Assembly: GCA_014728115.1 (NCBI GenBank)
Contig: WJME01000131.1
Span: forward strand, 1 to 40,621
DNA length: 40,621 nt
Direction of reading: 5' to 3'
Source of the DNA: Candidatus Zhuqueibacterota bacterium
GTDB taxonomy: Bacteria; Zhuqueibacterota; Zhuqueibacteria; Residuimicrobiales; Oceaniaggregativiventaceae
A program made the translations under genes and the position numbers. The notes below the pieces were generated by a model that made no database searches, was not told the origin of the DNA, and saw only the letters and a list, made by a program, of their open reading frames with translations. Shown piece by piece: positions 1-8,480 of this stretch. The first letter of the stretch is position 1, and the number at the start of each line of letters is the position of its first letter.

Positions 1-150
1 CACCGCACTGCAACGATATGCCATTTGCTCAATATCGGGCTTTTAAATGAAACACCATTAAAATGGGATCCGGTCACGGAACAGGTCCTCAATCACCGCG
101 AGTCCGATCGTCTTTGTACCCGCCCCATGCGCAGCCCCTGGGCACTATGA
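1..150 (+). CDS. Gfo/Idh/MocA family oxidoreductase, C-terminal fragment (cut by window edge)
   Basis: Frame 1 is open from the first base and ends at TGA 148-150, giving 49 residues. The peptide begins HRTATICHLLNIGL, continues with LKWDPVTEQV and ends RPMRSPWAL. This closely resembles the end of secreted Gfo/Idh/MocA oxidoreductases, where an H(R/S)xxxxCHLxNI helix is followed by a KWDP segment and a terminal RPxRxPW motif. The second oxidoreductase in this window (9257-10618) ends in the same way, with LHWDPQQERF and RPQRWPYG. The catalytic and NAD-binding parts lie outside the window, so only the family can be named. It would be a third such enzyme in region 1. Confidence 0.75.
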   Translation, partial: HRTATICHLLNIGLLNETPLKWDPVTEQVLNHRESDRLCTRPMRSPWAL

Positions 151-270
151 ACATGTGATCGAGACCAAACATTTGTTCCGGCTCAGAGCCTTTTCACAAA
201 ACTCCAAAAAAGAGCAACAGTCGGCCGGAGGCGTCCCAACTCGACCTAAAAACTCAAGCCTTTGACTTTT
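151..270. other. Short convergent intergenic space
   Basis: This gap lies between the stop of the Gfo/Idh fragment and the stop of the reverse-strand PKD protein. I see no convincing terminator hairpin and no open reading frame in it. Confidence 0.4.
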
Positions 271-2853
271 CTATTTCACCAGATTGAGCTTGCGGGTCAT
301 GGTCATGCCGTTGACGGTCAACTTGTACAGATACACACCCCCCGGTACGATACGCTGCAAATCATCGCGGCCATCCCAGGGCATGACATAGCTCCCCGCG
401 GACATGGTCTGGTTGACCAGGGCTCTGACCGTCTGTCCCTGCAAATTATAGATTTTGAGCTGCACCCTGCCCGCATCCGATAACTTGAAAGGAATGCTGG
501 TGTGCATATTGAATGGATTGGGGTAATTTTGTCCCAGTTCATAACGATCCGGATTTTTTATCTCTGCTGAAATCGGCCCATGTTCGGATATTTTGCCCTC
601 GAATGAGTAGGCAAGCAATTTGTAATAATACAATTTGCCAGGGTCTGCACTTTTATCGATAAAAGCATAACGCTGTTCTGTCGAACTGTTGCCTGCACCA
701 TCGATGCGTTTCTCATTGATCATTTGATACGGCCCCTGAGGTTCTCGGGCGCGCAGGATGTCAAATCCGGAATTTTCACTTTCTGTCTGGGTGACCCACT
801 CTATCTTTACCCCTTGCTGTACAACAAACGTGCAAAAATATGACAACTCTATGGGGATGAGAACCGGATCAATCGGAATATTGTTATTGATCAGGATCGG
901 GGAATCATCCGACAATATAAATTGTGTATAAAAAGGCGTACATTCATTCGTTACCAGTCGATCCTGATCAGCCACTCTGCCATCCCCCAAACTCAGGAAA
1001 GGAATACTGCCTGCCAATGCCGCCAAATCAAGGGGCGGAGGCGCCTGGTCGTGGCAGGATTCTGCGGTTTCTCGCAGTGAAGGAGGGGAATAGGTCAATT
1101 CATACAATCCCGGGGTACCGTCTGTGTGAAACTGATAAAATCCTGCAGATCCATCATAAATGATTTCAATGCTGCCAGGCCCTTGCACCTCGATACGGCC
1201 ACCCTTGATCAGAGCGCCACTGCTGATATCATAAATAAATCCTGTGGGATCATAATCGAGATAATTGGGAACGCCGTCATCGTCCCGGTCTCTGCTCCCT
1301 TCCTGTATATCCAAAATTCCATCACGGTCACTATCGGTTTCCGAAGACTGGACGTTGATATAGTCTGTTTTTTGACAAAATGCCGAATCGTTGACCGTAA
1401 GGGTCACAGTATACAGACCTTGATTCTGATAGATATGAAGGGGGTTTTGTTCTGTTGAGGGAAGAGTATTGTCCCCAAAATCCCATTGCCAGCGCTCGGC
1501 CTTTCCCGACGTGAGGTCCTGAAACTGAACCGACAGGGGCAGGGAACCTTCTGTGGGCTCACCCTTAAAGTTCACTGTCATTCCCTGGACAACCGTAATA
1601 TAATTTTCTCTGGTGATCGAATCTCTTCCCTCATCTATGGTGAGGGTGACGTTGTATTGTCCGGGCTGGTCATAGACGTGAGCAGGATTTTGGTCTTCCG
1701 AACCCCCACTGCCGTCGCCAAAATCCCATTGCCAGGCAACGGGTTCGCCGCCGGATCGATCCTGAAACTGCACGGTCAATGGAGCGGTGCCTGACAGGGG
1801 AGTCGCCTCAAAATCCGCTGACACCGGGGCCAACACTGTGATATACTGCTCTTTGGAGATCGTATCGTCGCCATCGTCGAGGGTGAGGGTGACGCTGTAT
1901 TGCCCGGGCTGGTCATAGGTGTGAGCAGGATTCTGTTGTTCCGAGAGCGGACTGCCGTCGCCAAAATCCCATTGCCAGGCAACGGGTTCGCCGCTGCATC
2001 GATCCTGAAACTGCACGGTCAATGGCGCGGTGCCCGACAGGGGAGTCGCCTCAAAATCCGCTGACAACGGTGCCAACACCATGATATACTGCTCTTTGGT
2101 GATGGTATCCTCGCCATCGTCGATGGAGAGGGTGACGCTGTATTGTCCAGGCTGGTCATAGGTGTGAGCAGGATTCTGTTGTTCCGAAACCGGACTGCCG
2201 TCGCCAAAATCCCATTGCCATGATGCAGGGTACCCGTTGGTTTGATCCTGAAATTGTACGATGAGGGGTGCGGTTCCCTGCAGCGGAGTGCCCATAAAAT
2301 CGGCCTGTAAACAATCCGCCTTGTACACGATAAAGGCATCGAGCAATGGAACCCATTCATTGGGCGCCCGATATTCATATTCGGACGAGGTAAACATGTC
2401 CATAGGCTGAACAGGATCGCCATTGACATCGAGTGTATAAATCGTCATAGACCCGGTTGAAGGCAAACGTTCGGGATCCCATTCCAGGCGAAGCACATCC
2501 GGAGAATTGAGTGATTTTATCGTCCATACGATAGAGTCCTCCTCACAGATGGTTTGCGAATTGCGAATATCTTTGGTCAACATTTCCGGCTGGAGATTTT
2601 TACGGTATAAACCCGCAAGGGGAAGAGAAGGCGGTGCGGGCGGCATAATACCATCGATGTCAGGATCATAGTGTTCGGTCGCTTGTGGATGGAGGCCGAT
2701 GACCAGTTCAGAATTTGTTGTTTTTGGCTCCTGACCTTCGATCATGGTATAGGCCGTGATAATAACATTCCACTCCTGAACAGGCAGTTCCTGGGCAGAA
2801 CCGTGAGGGTTGACCATAAAGAGTATAACAGATAAAATCATGAATGATTTCAT
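271..2853 (-). CDS. Secreted PKD-repeat protein with T9SS-type C-terminal sorting domain
   Basis: The start is placed at ATG 2853-2851, where a clear signal peptide begins (MKSFMILSVILFM, cleavage near GSAQ). The frame also extends to GTG 2946, but that adds 31 residues with no leader character. The 860-residue product has four PKD domains at about 177-502, each with a WQWDFGD core. An Asp-rich, thrombospondin-3-like calcium-binding stretch follows at about 504-535 (SDRDGILD, DRDDDGVPNYLD). Next come a carboxypeptidase-like beta domain and a fibronectin-like region at about 665-765. From about 771 a FlgD/T9SS-type sorting domain begins with YELGQNYPNPFN. The first three PKD units are 243-bp near-copies. 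The protein is probably exported and anchored at the surface as an adhesin or glycan-binding protein. No catalytic motif is visible. It diverges from the cupin gene. Confidence 0.85.
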   Translation of the reverse strand: MKSFMILSVILFMVNPHGSAQELPVQEWNVIITAYTMIEGQEPKTTNSELVIGLHPQATEHYDPDIDGIMPPAPPSLPLAGLYRKNLQPEMLTKDIRNSQTICEEDSIVWTIKSLNSPDVLRLEWDPERLPSTGSMTIYTLDVNGDPVQPMDMFTSSEYEYRAPNEWVPLLDAFIVYKADCLQADFMGTPLQGTAPLIVQFQDQTNGYPASWQWDFGDGSPVSEQQNPAHTYDQPGQYSVTLSIDDGEDTITKEQYIMVLAPLSADFEATPLSGTAPLTVQFQDRCSGEPVAWQWDFGDGSPLSEQQNPAHTYDQPGQYSVTLTLDDGDDTISKEQYITVLAPVSADFEATPLSGTAPLTVQFQDRSGGEPVAWQWDFGDGSGGSEDQNPAHVYDQPGQYNVTLTIDEGRDSITRENYITVVQGMTVNFKGEPTEGSLPLSVQFQDLTSGKAERWQWDFGDNTLPSTEQNPLHIYQNQGLYTVTLTVNDSAFCQKTDYINVQSSETDSDRDGILDIQEGSRDRDDDGVPNYLDYDPTGFIYDISSGALIKGGRIEVQGPGSIEIIYDGSAGFYQFHTDGTPGLYELTYSPPSLRETAESCHDQAPPPLDLAALAGSIPFLSLGDGRVADQDRLVTNECTPFYTQFILSDDSPILINNNIPIDPVLIPIELSYFCTFVVQQGVKIEWVTQTESENSGFDILRAREPQGPYQMINEKRIDGAGNSSTEQRYAFIDKSADPGKLYYYKLLAYSFEGKISEHGPISAEIKNPDRYELGQNYPNPFNMHTSIPFKLSDAGRVQLKIYNLQGQTVRALVNQTMSAGSYVMPWDGRDDLQRIVPGGVYLYKLTVNGMTMTRKLNLVK
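1595..2323 (-). repeat. Three tandem 243-bp PKD-encoding units
   Basis: Units at 2081-2323, 1838-2080 and 1595-1837 are each exactly 243 bp (81 codons) and very similar at the DNA level, for example the shared gtgagcaggatt and tcgccaaaatcccattgcc stretches. A fourth, more diverged PKD unit lies at about 1349-1594. The pattern indicates recent in-frame duplication or gene conversion within one gene. Confidence 0.85.
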
Positions 2854-3063
2854 ACGAGTCTCACATGTGTGGCGTTCAGGAAACAAAGTATTTATAAAGT
2901 TCTTTGTAAATATTGAACTTTTGTCACTATTAATGTTCTGTTGCACCTGATATTATATATAGCAAAAGATATACCAGAAAATGATTCATTTTTTGTATTT
3001 TTTATTTCATTTATGTATATTCAGTGAGCACATTGGTTTTCTGTTATCTACAAAGGAGAGTCC

Positions 3064-3339
3064 ATGCCCGAAATAAAGATTGTGCACGAACCCAATGAAG
3101 ATTTGTTGCAGGAATTGAATGTCTTTGAATGGCCGATCTGGAGCAAAGAGGTGTCCGAATTCCCCTGGAGCTATGACCTGGAAGAAATGTGCTATTTGTT
3201 GAGCGGAGAGGTGACCGTCACACCCAAAGACGGAGAGCCTGTTTTTATTCAAAAAGGAGATCTCGCGACCTTTCCCAAAGGGATGGATTGCACCTGGAAA
3301 ATCACCTCACCGGTCAGAAAACATTATACCTTTCGTTAG
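3064..3339 (+). CDS. Small cupin-domain protein (cupin_3/DUF861-like)
   Basis: This 91-residue protein is a single small cupin barrel. The C-terminal half has the cupin_3 pattern seen in EutQ and ureidoglycine aminohydrolase-like proteins: MCYLLSGEVTVTP, then a GD turn in FIQKGDLATFPKGMDCTWKI. A GGAG ribosome-binding site stands just before the ATG. No signal peptide is seen, so it is probably cytoplasmic. Such stand-alone cupins often lie near sugar-acid and deoxysugar pathways as epimerase-like or sensor proteins, but the substrate cannot be read from sequence. The next gene, a sulfatase, is about 160 bp downstream on the same strand. Confidence 0.8.
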   Translation: MPEIKIVHEPNEDLLQELNVFEWPIWSKEVSEFPWSYDLEEMCYLLSGEVTVTPKDGEPVFIQKGDLATFPKGMDCTWKITSPVRKHYTFR

Positions 3340-3503
3340 CCTCCCGGTGAGTTGATGCCTCTAAAGTAAGTGTATATGCTCAATGCCGTTTGATTCAGTC
3401 AAGAGGAGCACTATAGGTTTCAGATCATCAATAGGTGTCTTGACAAAGATGAAGAAAGAGTATGGTGTCGCAAACAAACCTATCACAGGGGAGAGGTAAA
3501 GGC

Positions 3504-4844
3504 ATGCACAGAAGACAATTTATGAAAGCCCTGACCAGTCTGTCACTGGCCTCGATGGCAAATATTCAGTGCAGCCATGAAAAGCAACCCAATATTCTCT
3601 TTATCATGGTTGACGATTTTGGTTACGAATGTTTATCCTGTAACGGCTCGACCTCTTATCGTACTCTGAATCTGGATCGACTGGCAAGCCAGGGGATGAG
3701 ATTTACTCAATGTCACTCCACTCCGCTTTGCACACCCACCCGGGTACAGTTGATGACCGGCAAATACAATTTTCGAAATTATACCGAGTTTGGCAGTTTA
3801 AAGCCGGGTGAAACCACTTTTGCGCATCTTTTCCAGCAAGCAGGATACCGCACCTGTGTGGCAGGGAAATGGCAGTTATCAGGTGAGATCGAGGGAGCAT
3901 CATACAAAGGTAAAGGCACACAACCAGAAAAAGCTGGATTTGATGAACACTGCCTGTGGCAGGTTAATTTCCGGGGATCCAGGTTTTGGGAACCATCGAT
4001 TCAGCAAAATGGCGAGCTCATAAAGGCCATTCCGGGTAAATTCGGCCCAGATATATTTGTGAATTATATATCGGATTTTATTCAGCGCCAGGTAAAAGCG
4101 CAACAAAAGTTTATGGTTTATTTCCCGATGGTGCTCACGCATGATCCGTTTGTGCCCACACCGGATTCCGAAAACGCCAAAGAACTCGTTGCCCAAAATG
4201 CACGGGGCCCAGAGTTTTTCGATGATTTTGTCCATTATACGGATCAACTGGTGCAGCGATTGATCAACCTGTTGTACAGATTGGATATAGAACGAGAAAC
4301 ACTGGTGATTTTCACCGGGGATAATGGCACACATCGCCGCATCGTCTCGCAATTCAAGGGCGAGTCCTATCCGGGTGGAAAGGGATTGCCCCTTTCTTCG
4401 GGCACGCATGTGCCTTTACTGATACGTCAGCCCGGAACCATTCCTGCCGGCAAGGTTCACGATACCATGATTGATTTTACCGATTTTCTGCCCACCCTGA
4501 CAGATGCCGCCCGAATTCCGTTGCCTGAAGACCATGTCTGGGATGGCAAAAGCTTTTGGGCCCAGTGTCTTGGTGATATGGATCATCATCGCGAGTGGAT
4601 CTATTGCTATTATGCACCGCGATGGGGACGGTTCGATCCGGCCGAATGGGTTCAGAGTGCCCGTTATAAACTCTATGCAGACGGACGGTTTTACGATCTC
4701 GAATCGGATTTTTATGAGCAGAATCCCATTGTTCCCGCCCCGGAAGAGGAATCTGCTTTTGCGGCATTTACAGACTTGAAAAATGCTCTGGCACAGATGC
4801 AGGCCAAAAGAAATACCACAAATAATCTCCAGCGAGCCCGGTGA
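3504..4844 (+). CDS. Secreted sulfatase (S1 family, CTPTR active-site motif)
   Basis: The start is chosen at ATG 3504, which has a GGGGAGAGG ribosome site and an immediate RR leader (MHRRQFMKAL). An upstream in-frame GTG at 3462 would add 14 unlikely residues. The 446-residue product has the alkaline-phosphatase-like sulfatase fold. Metal-binding Asp37-Asp38 lie in NILFIMVDDFGYE, the formylglycine motif C76-T-P-T-R80 sits in PLCTPTRVQLMTG, and a later TGDNGTH supplies more metal ligands. The usual motif is CxPSR, so Thr replaces Ser at the fourth position, which is a tolerated variant. It should hydrolyse sulfate esters on a glycan or small molecule outside the cytoplasm. The RR motif suggests Tat export. 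NIQC at 20-23 is a poor lipobox. No formylglycine-generating maturase is in the window. Confidence 0.9.
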   Translation: MHRRQFMKALTSLSLASMANIQCSHEKQPNILFIMVDDFGYECLSCNGSTSYRTLNLDRLASQGMRFTQCHSTPLCTPTRVQLMTGKYNFRNYTEFGSLKPGETTFAHLFQQAGYRTCVAGKWQLSGEIEGASYKGKGTQPEKAGFDEHCLWQVNFRGSRFWEPSIQQNGELIKAIPGKFGPDIFVNYISDFIQRQVKAQQKFMVYFPMVLTHDPFVPTPDSENAKELVAQNARGPEFFDDFVHYTDQLVQRLINLLYRLDIERETLVIFTGDNGTHRRIVSQFKGESYPGGKGLPLSSGTHVPLLIRQPGTIPAGKVHDTMIDFTDFLPTLTDAARIPLPEDHVWDGKSFWAQCLGDMDHHREWIYCYYAPRWGRFDPAEWVQSARYKLYADGRFYDLESDFYEQNPIVPAPEEESAFAAFTDLKNALAQMQAKRNTTNNLQRAR

Positions 4845-4905
4845 TTCGGTGCAGGGGGGGACAGAGTGAATCGTGGCTATCGTTGCACACATTCTGTGAC
4901 AATTG

Positions 4906-4934
4906 TTTACAATAAAGCGTTTGGTTTTTAGTAT
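4906..4934 (+). promoter_or_regulatory. Predicted sigma70-type promoter
   Basis: TTTACA (4906-4911), a 17-bp spacer and TAGTAT (4929-4934) match the consensus at 5/6 and 4/6. A perfect LacI-style palindrome follows 17 bp downstream, so the layout resembles the promoter of the TonB receptor gene in this window. Confidence 0.4.
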
Positions 4935-4951
4935 AAAGACTAGTATTTTAA

Positions 4952-4965
4952 TTAAACCGGTTTAA
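4952..4965. promoter_or_regulatory. Perfect 14-bp CG-centred palindrome, likely LacI/GalR-family operator
   Basis: TTAAACCGGTTTAA is a perfect palindrome with the central CG typical of LacI/GalR-family operators. Its half-site (AAACC/GGTTT) differs from the TGCAA half-site near the window's own LacI gene, so a different family member encoded elsewhere may bind it. It lies just downstream of a predicted promoter and upstream of a broken reading frame. Confidence 0.55.
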
Positions 4966-5041
4966 CTATTTCCAGCCTGCTGTCGATAAGCTGACTCTTG
5001 CACCAGTCTGCATTATCTTAGCTCTATTGGGATCCTGTTTC

Positions 5042-5529
5042 ATGGAACAGAATAGATTTCATTATGTCATGTCAGTACTCTTGCTAGTCCTGGTTCTTCC
5101 ATTCAACGCATGGATGCCCCCCTCGAACGAAGCATCACAACTTTATGTTCAGCCTCAAATCAACATTCAAAAACAGGATATGGCAAAAACAGAACGTGTT
5201 TTTTGTGTTATTCCGCTGGATCATGCTGGATTGGCCACCGGACGAGAATTGCCGGTTTCAGAAGACCAGTTCCATCTCGATACCGGAAGAGACCGGGCGG
5301 TGTGGTATTGGGTAAAATTCGAGACCTAGACGTGCAGGATAAATCGATCGAATTACGGATTCGTTATAAATATCGTTCCCTGATCATGCGACATAAGGTT
5401 CATCTCGCGAGACAGGCTGCTGTGAAACTGGTTGGGCCGGATTGCGCTTATCACCTCTATTCGCATGATTTGTTAAATAAATCAAATATGAAACATAACA
5501 AAAGAGATGAATCGGAAACTCTTAATTGA
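5042..5529 (+). pseudogene. Broken secreted-protein gene (apparent frameshift near 5310-5330)
   Basis: An ATG at 5042 opens a frame with a signal-peptide-like start (MEQNRFHYVMSVLLLVLVL) that stops at 5327-5329 just after RAVWYWVKFE. Another frame covers the same region and reads on without a stop through DLDVQDKSIELRIRYKYRS to 5529. The second frame looks protein-like only after about 5325, which suggests one ancestral chain split by a small indel near 5310-5330. The joined product would be only about 160 residues, and its last 40 look degenerate. It may be the N-terminal remnant of a larger exported beta-rich protein. I do not recognise the family. It stands behind a promoter and operator-like palindrome. 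A sequencing error is the alternative. Confidence 0.4.
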
Positions 5530-5777
5530 AAGTTGCCCCTTTTTTTCTTAAATTATGACACTCTTTCAAAATAGATAAACGCCATGGGTGCAGAGAAATC
5601 CCAAGGTCGCAGAGGAAAGAGCAATGCATTTATTTTGGATAGCTTTGTTTTGAAAATAACAAACGTGTAAATACATGGGAAAATATGGCTTATTTGATAC
5701 AGCAGTGAATTTATAAAGAACTTTATACCGGTCACAACGTACAAAAATGTAGATCATAATAGTCAGGAGTAAGAGTC
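5530..5777. other. Intergenic region before Gfo/Idh gene; contains a dispersed repeat
   Basis: The gap carries one copy of the CGCAGAG-type dispersed repeat (5557-5629), then an AT-rich stretch and an AGGAG ribosome site at about 5763-5768. ATACCGGTCACAA near 5726 is faintly operator-like but unconvincing. No small gene is supported. Confidence 0.5.
5557..5629. repeat. Dispersed intergenic repeat, CGCAGAG family, copy 1
   Basis: It matches 10680-10763: both begin GACACTCTT, then share CAAAATAGA, GATAAACGC, GCAGAGAAATC, GGTCGCAGAGGAAAGA and AATGCAT in order. The second copy is about 11 bp longer through small insertions. This is non-coding. Confidence 0.75.
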
Positions 5778-7238
5778 ATGCAATCGATATCGAGAAGGGG
5801 ATTTTTGAAAAAATCCATGCTAACCACTGCAGGAGTCAGTGCTGCCACAGTCATGTTGCAAACTCCCTCATCAAAGATTTTGGGTGCCAATGATCGACTA
5901 CGGGTCGGCGTTATCGGTATCCGTGGTAAAGGCGGACAGCATATGAGCGAATTTCATAAAATGGAAAACGTTGATGTCGTTGCCCTGTGCGATATAGATG
6001 AAGCGGTATTGGGAGAACGGGTCCATTCCCTTGAAGAAGATGGAGTAAAGGTCAAGGCCTATACCGATTTTCGGGACCTGCTGGATAATGATGATATCGA
6101 TGCCGTTTCGATTGCCACTCCAAATCATTCTCATTCCCTGATTGCCATAATGGCGATCCTGGCGGGTAAAGATGTCTATGTGGAAAAACCCGTTTCTCAG
6201 GTCGTCTGGGAAGGCCGGCGATTGGTGGATATTGCCAAAAAATACAATAAAATCGTACAGTCCGGTACCCAAAATCGCTCAGATGTGGGCTTGCGCGGAG
6301 CACTCGAGTACCTGCGCGAAGGCCATTTGGGGAAAATCCTTTGGGCACATGGATTGTGGTACAAAGAACGCCAGCCTATTGGCAATGCCAATGGTCCTCA
6401 ACCGATTCCTGAAACCATCGACTATAATCTATGGACAGGTCCGGCGCCTCTCGTACCCCTGATGCGCGAGAGGCTGCACTATGACTGGCATTGGAATTGG
6501 GATACCGGCAACGGCGATATGGGGAACCTCGGCGTCCATCAAATCGATGATTGCCGGTTTTTGATGGATCAAAAAGGGTTACCCCGGCGACTTGTAAGTT
6601 TCGGAGAACGATTTGTCTGGGATGATGATGGGGAGACACCGAATGTACAATTTTCTGTTTTTGATACCGATCCCGCTCCCATATTTATTGAAATTCGCAA
6701 CCTGCCGGCCAAGGCCGGTGTCCGGGCCATGGATCACCTGCGCGGTGTGCGCATGGGCAATATCATCCAGTGCGAAGACGGCTTTTTTGCCGGCGGTCGC
6801 GGCGGTGGCTGGTTCTATGACAATGACCGGAAAAAGATCAAACAATTTCCCGGGGATGGGGGAGGCGAGCATCATGCCAACTTTATCCAGGCAGTAAGAG
6901 AACGCGATCCGCAGATTTTACATGCCCCCATCGAAGAAGGACACTATTCCTCTGCTTTCTGTCATATGGCAAACACTTCGTATCGGTTAGGAAAATATAT
7001 GGATATCGAGCAGATCAAAGCCCAATATACTCATGACCAGGCACTGGAAACCATTGATCGTATTCGTGACCATTTGCTGGCCAACAATGTGGATCTGAGT
7101 AAAACGCCGATAAAATCCGGCCCCTGGCTCGAGATCGATACCAAAAAAGAGATGTTTAAAGGTGAAATGTCATTCGAAGCCAATATGTTCATTCGACGAA
7201 ATGACCGCGAGCCGTTTGTCGTACCGGCAAAAACCTGA
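5778..7238 (+). CDS. Gfo/Idh/MocA family oxidoreductase with Tat-type leader
   Basis: The start at ATG 5778 has an AGGAG ribosome site. The 486-residue product begins with a Tat-like motif, SRRGFLK (5-11), and a hydrophobic stretch, so it is likely exported pre-folded with its cofactor. The N-terminal Rossmann domain shows VGVIGIRGKGGQH near 43-54. The family's EKP signature, including the catalytic Lys, is at 136-138 (YVEKPVS). The C-terminal half is the alpha/beta substrate domain, with GNLGVHQIDDCR. Family members oxidise or epimerise sugars, inositols or glycosides using NAD(P). Exported members have been linked to 3-keto-glycoside formation, but the substrate here is unknown. A strong terminator at 7255-7293 ends this unit. 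Confidence 0.9.
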   Translation: MQSISRRGFLKKSMLTTAGVSAATVMLQTPSSKILGANDRLRVGVIGIRGKGGQHMSEFHKMENVDVVALCDIDEAVLGERVHSLEEDGVKVKAYTDFRDLLDNDDIDAVSIATPNHSHSLIAIMAILAGKDVYVEKPVSQVVWEGRRLVDIAKKYNKIVQSGTQNRSDVGLRGALEYLREGHLGKILWAHGLWYKERQPIGNANGPQPIPETIDYNLWTGPAPLVPLMRERLHYDWHWNWDTGNGDMGNLGVHQIDDCRFLMDQKGLPRRLVSFGERFVWDDDGETPNVQFSVFDTDPAPIFIEIRNLPAKAGVRAMDHLRGVRMGNIIQCEDGFFAGGRGGGWFYDNDRKKIKQFPGDGGGEHHANFIQAVRERDPQILHAPIEEGHYSSAFCHMANTSYRLGKYMDIEQIKAQYTHDQALETIDRIRDHLLANNVDLSKTPIKSGPWLEIDTKKEMFKGEMSFEANMFIRRNDREPFVVPAKT

Positions 7239-7254
7239 TTTGAATATTCGCGAT

Positions 7255-7293
7255 AAAACCGGCAACAAGACATTTTGTTGCCGGTTTTTTTTT
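7255..7293 (+). terminator. Intrinsic terminator after Gfo/Idh gene
   Basis: A perfect 14-bp stem, AAAACCGGCAACAA (7255-7268) with TTGTTGCCGGTTTT (7275-7288), has a 6-nt loop and runs into nine T residues (7285-7293). It lies 17 bp after the stop codon. Confidence 0.92.
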
Positions 7294-7311
7294 GCTGAAC
7301 ATGAATTCTTG

Positions 7312-7341
7312 TTGGAAACAAAGATCAAAATTTAGTATACT
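7312..7341 (+). promoter_or_regulatory. Possible promoter for the UroD-like gene
   Basis: TTGGAA (7312-7317), an 18-bp spacer and TATACT (7336-7341) follow the terminator, where a new transcription unit must begin. The -10 region lies in a TAGTATACTA palindrome. This is a weak prediction. Confidence 0.35.
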
Positions 7342-7407
7342 ATACATAGCCTTAAAACCATCTTTGTGTAAATCTTGAATTCATAGCTCATCGAGTGGAG
7401 AGCTTTT

Positions 7408-8454
7408 TTGACAGATGAACAGTGGAAACTCTTGACTGCTATTATTCGCGGCGAGAATGACTCTGCCGCAACCGCCGGTTTCATCATTGACAGTCCCTGG
7501 TTGCCGGGCTGGGCAGGCATACATACCCTGGATTACTATACATCTGATATGCACTGGTTTCACGCCAATCGTCTGGCTATTGAAACATTTCCCGATGTTT
7601 TGTTTTTGCCCGGATTTTGGTCTGAATATGGCATGTGCACAGAGCCATCAGCCTTTGGCGCCCGGCCGGTCTGGTTTCTGGATGACCTTCCGCATGCTGA
7701 CAAGGTCATTTCTCAACCCGGGCAAATTTCGGATTTGATCGAACCCGATTGCCGGAAGGATGGTTTACTTGCTTTTGTCATCAACAGACTGGCCCTGAAT
7801 GAATCGCGCATGGCTGATATGGGCCACAAAATCCGTTTTGCGATTGCCAGGGGGCCCCTCAATGTCGCCTCTTTTTTGATGGGAACCACAGAATTTCTTA
7901 CCATGCTGGCCCTTGATCCTGAAAGGACGAACATATTGCTACGCAAGATCAGTGATTTTTGCGTCGACTGGCTCTGCTATCAAAAAGAGTGCTTTCCCTC
8001 CATCGATGGGATCCTGATTTTGGATGATATTGTCGGTTTTATCGGAGAACCGCATTTCAAAACGTTTGCCATGCCGTATCTCAAACAAATGTTTTCCGCT
8101 TTTGACTGTTCGGTCCGATTTTTTCATAATGATGCGGATGGACGGGTTTGTGCGCCGTTTTTGAATCAGATCGGTGTGAACCTGTTTAATTTTAGTCACG
8201 AACATGCTTTGTGTGACATGCAACAATGGGTGGGAACAGAGGTTACCCTTTTGGGCAATATCCCGCCGCGTGATGTTTTGGCAAATGGTACCCCTCAAGA
8301 TATTCACAAAAGCGTACTGCAAGCCGGCAGGGGCCTTGGTGACCATAATCGTCTTGTCTGGTCCTGCGGAGGAGGGATGCCACCCGGGGTCTCGAACGAA
8401 AATATCCAGGCTTTTTTACGAGCCATACAATCCGAATACCTTTTTGGCGATTGA
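7408..8454 (+). CDS. Uroporphyrinogen decarboxylase (UroD)-family protein, likely not a haem enzyme
   Basis: The start is TTG at 7408 with a GTGGAG ribosome site seven bases upstream, giving 348 residues. The chain has the UroD/MtaA-type TIM-barrel pattern: an acidic N-terminal part, LILDDIVGFIGEP mid-protein, FFHNDADGRV, FNFSHEHALCDM, LLGNIPPRDVL and a C-terminal VWSCGGGMPPGVSNENI. MtaA/CmuA-type methyltransferases bind zinc with an HxC element; the equivalent position appears to be HND here, so zinc-cobalamin chemistry is doubtful. Proteins of this branch are common in glycan-degrading FCB and planctomycete genomes beside Gfo/Idh and sulfatase genes, but their reaction is not known to me. 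No leader is present, so it should be cytoplasmic. The ThuA-like gene follows after 26 bp. Confidence 0.75.
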   Translation: MTDEQWKLLTAIIRGENDSAATAGFIIDSPWLPGWAGIHTLDYYTSDMHWFHANRLAIETFPDVLFLPGFWSEYGMCTEPSAFGARPVWFLDDLPHADKVISQPGQISDLIEPDCRKDGLLAFVINRLALNESRMADMGHKIRFAIARGPLNVASFLMGTTEFLTMLALDPERTNILLRKISDFCVDWLCYQKECFPSIDGILILDDIVGFIGEPHFKTFAMPYLKQMFSAFDCSVRFFHNDADGRVCAPFLNQIGVNLFNFSHEHALCDMQQWVGTEVTLLGNIPPRDVLANGTPQDIHKSVLQAGRGLGDHNRLVWSCGGGMPPGVSNENIQAFLRAIQSEYLFGD

Positions 8455-8480
8455 CCTATTGATAAACAAGAGGAGTCATT

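Noticed and set aside
1595..2323. PKD-unit repeats as a CRISPR or non-coding array
   Set aside because: The repeats are 243 bp, in frame and encode standard PKD domains, with no spacers.
3440..3466. TTGACA with TATGGT as a promoter for the first sulfatase gene
   Set aside because: The -35 is perfect but spacing is only 15 bp and the -10 is weak, so it is not listed as a feature.
5725..5738. ATACCGGTCACAA as an operator before the Gfo/Idh gene
   Set aside because: It has a central CCGG but poor arm symmetry and weak similarity to the sites at 18883 and 20277.
5553..5757. Short reverse-strand frames before the Gfo/Idh gene
   Set aside because: They are translations of the dispersed CGCAGAG repeat and AT-rich flanks. 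The same kind of artefact is seen at 10460-10738.
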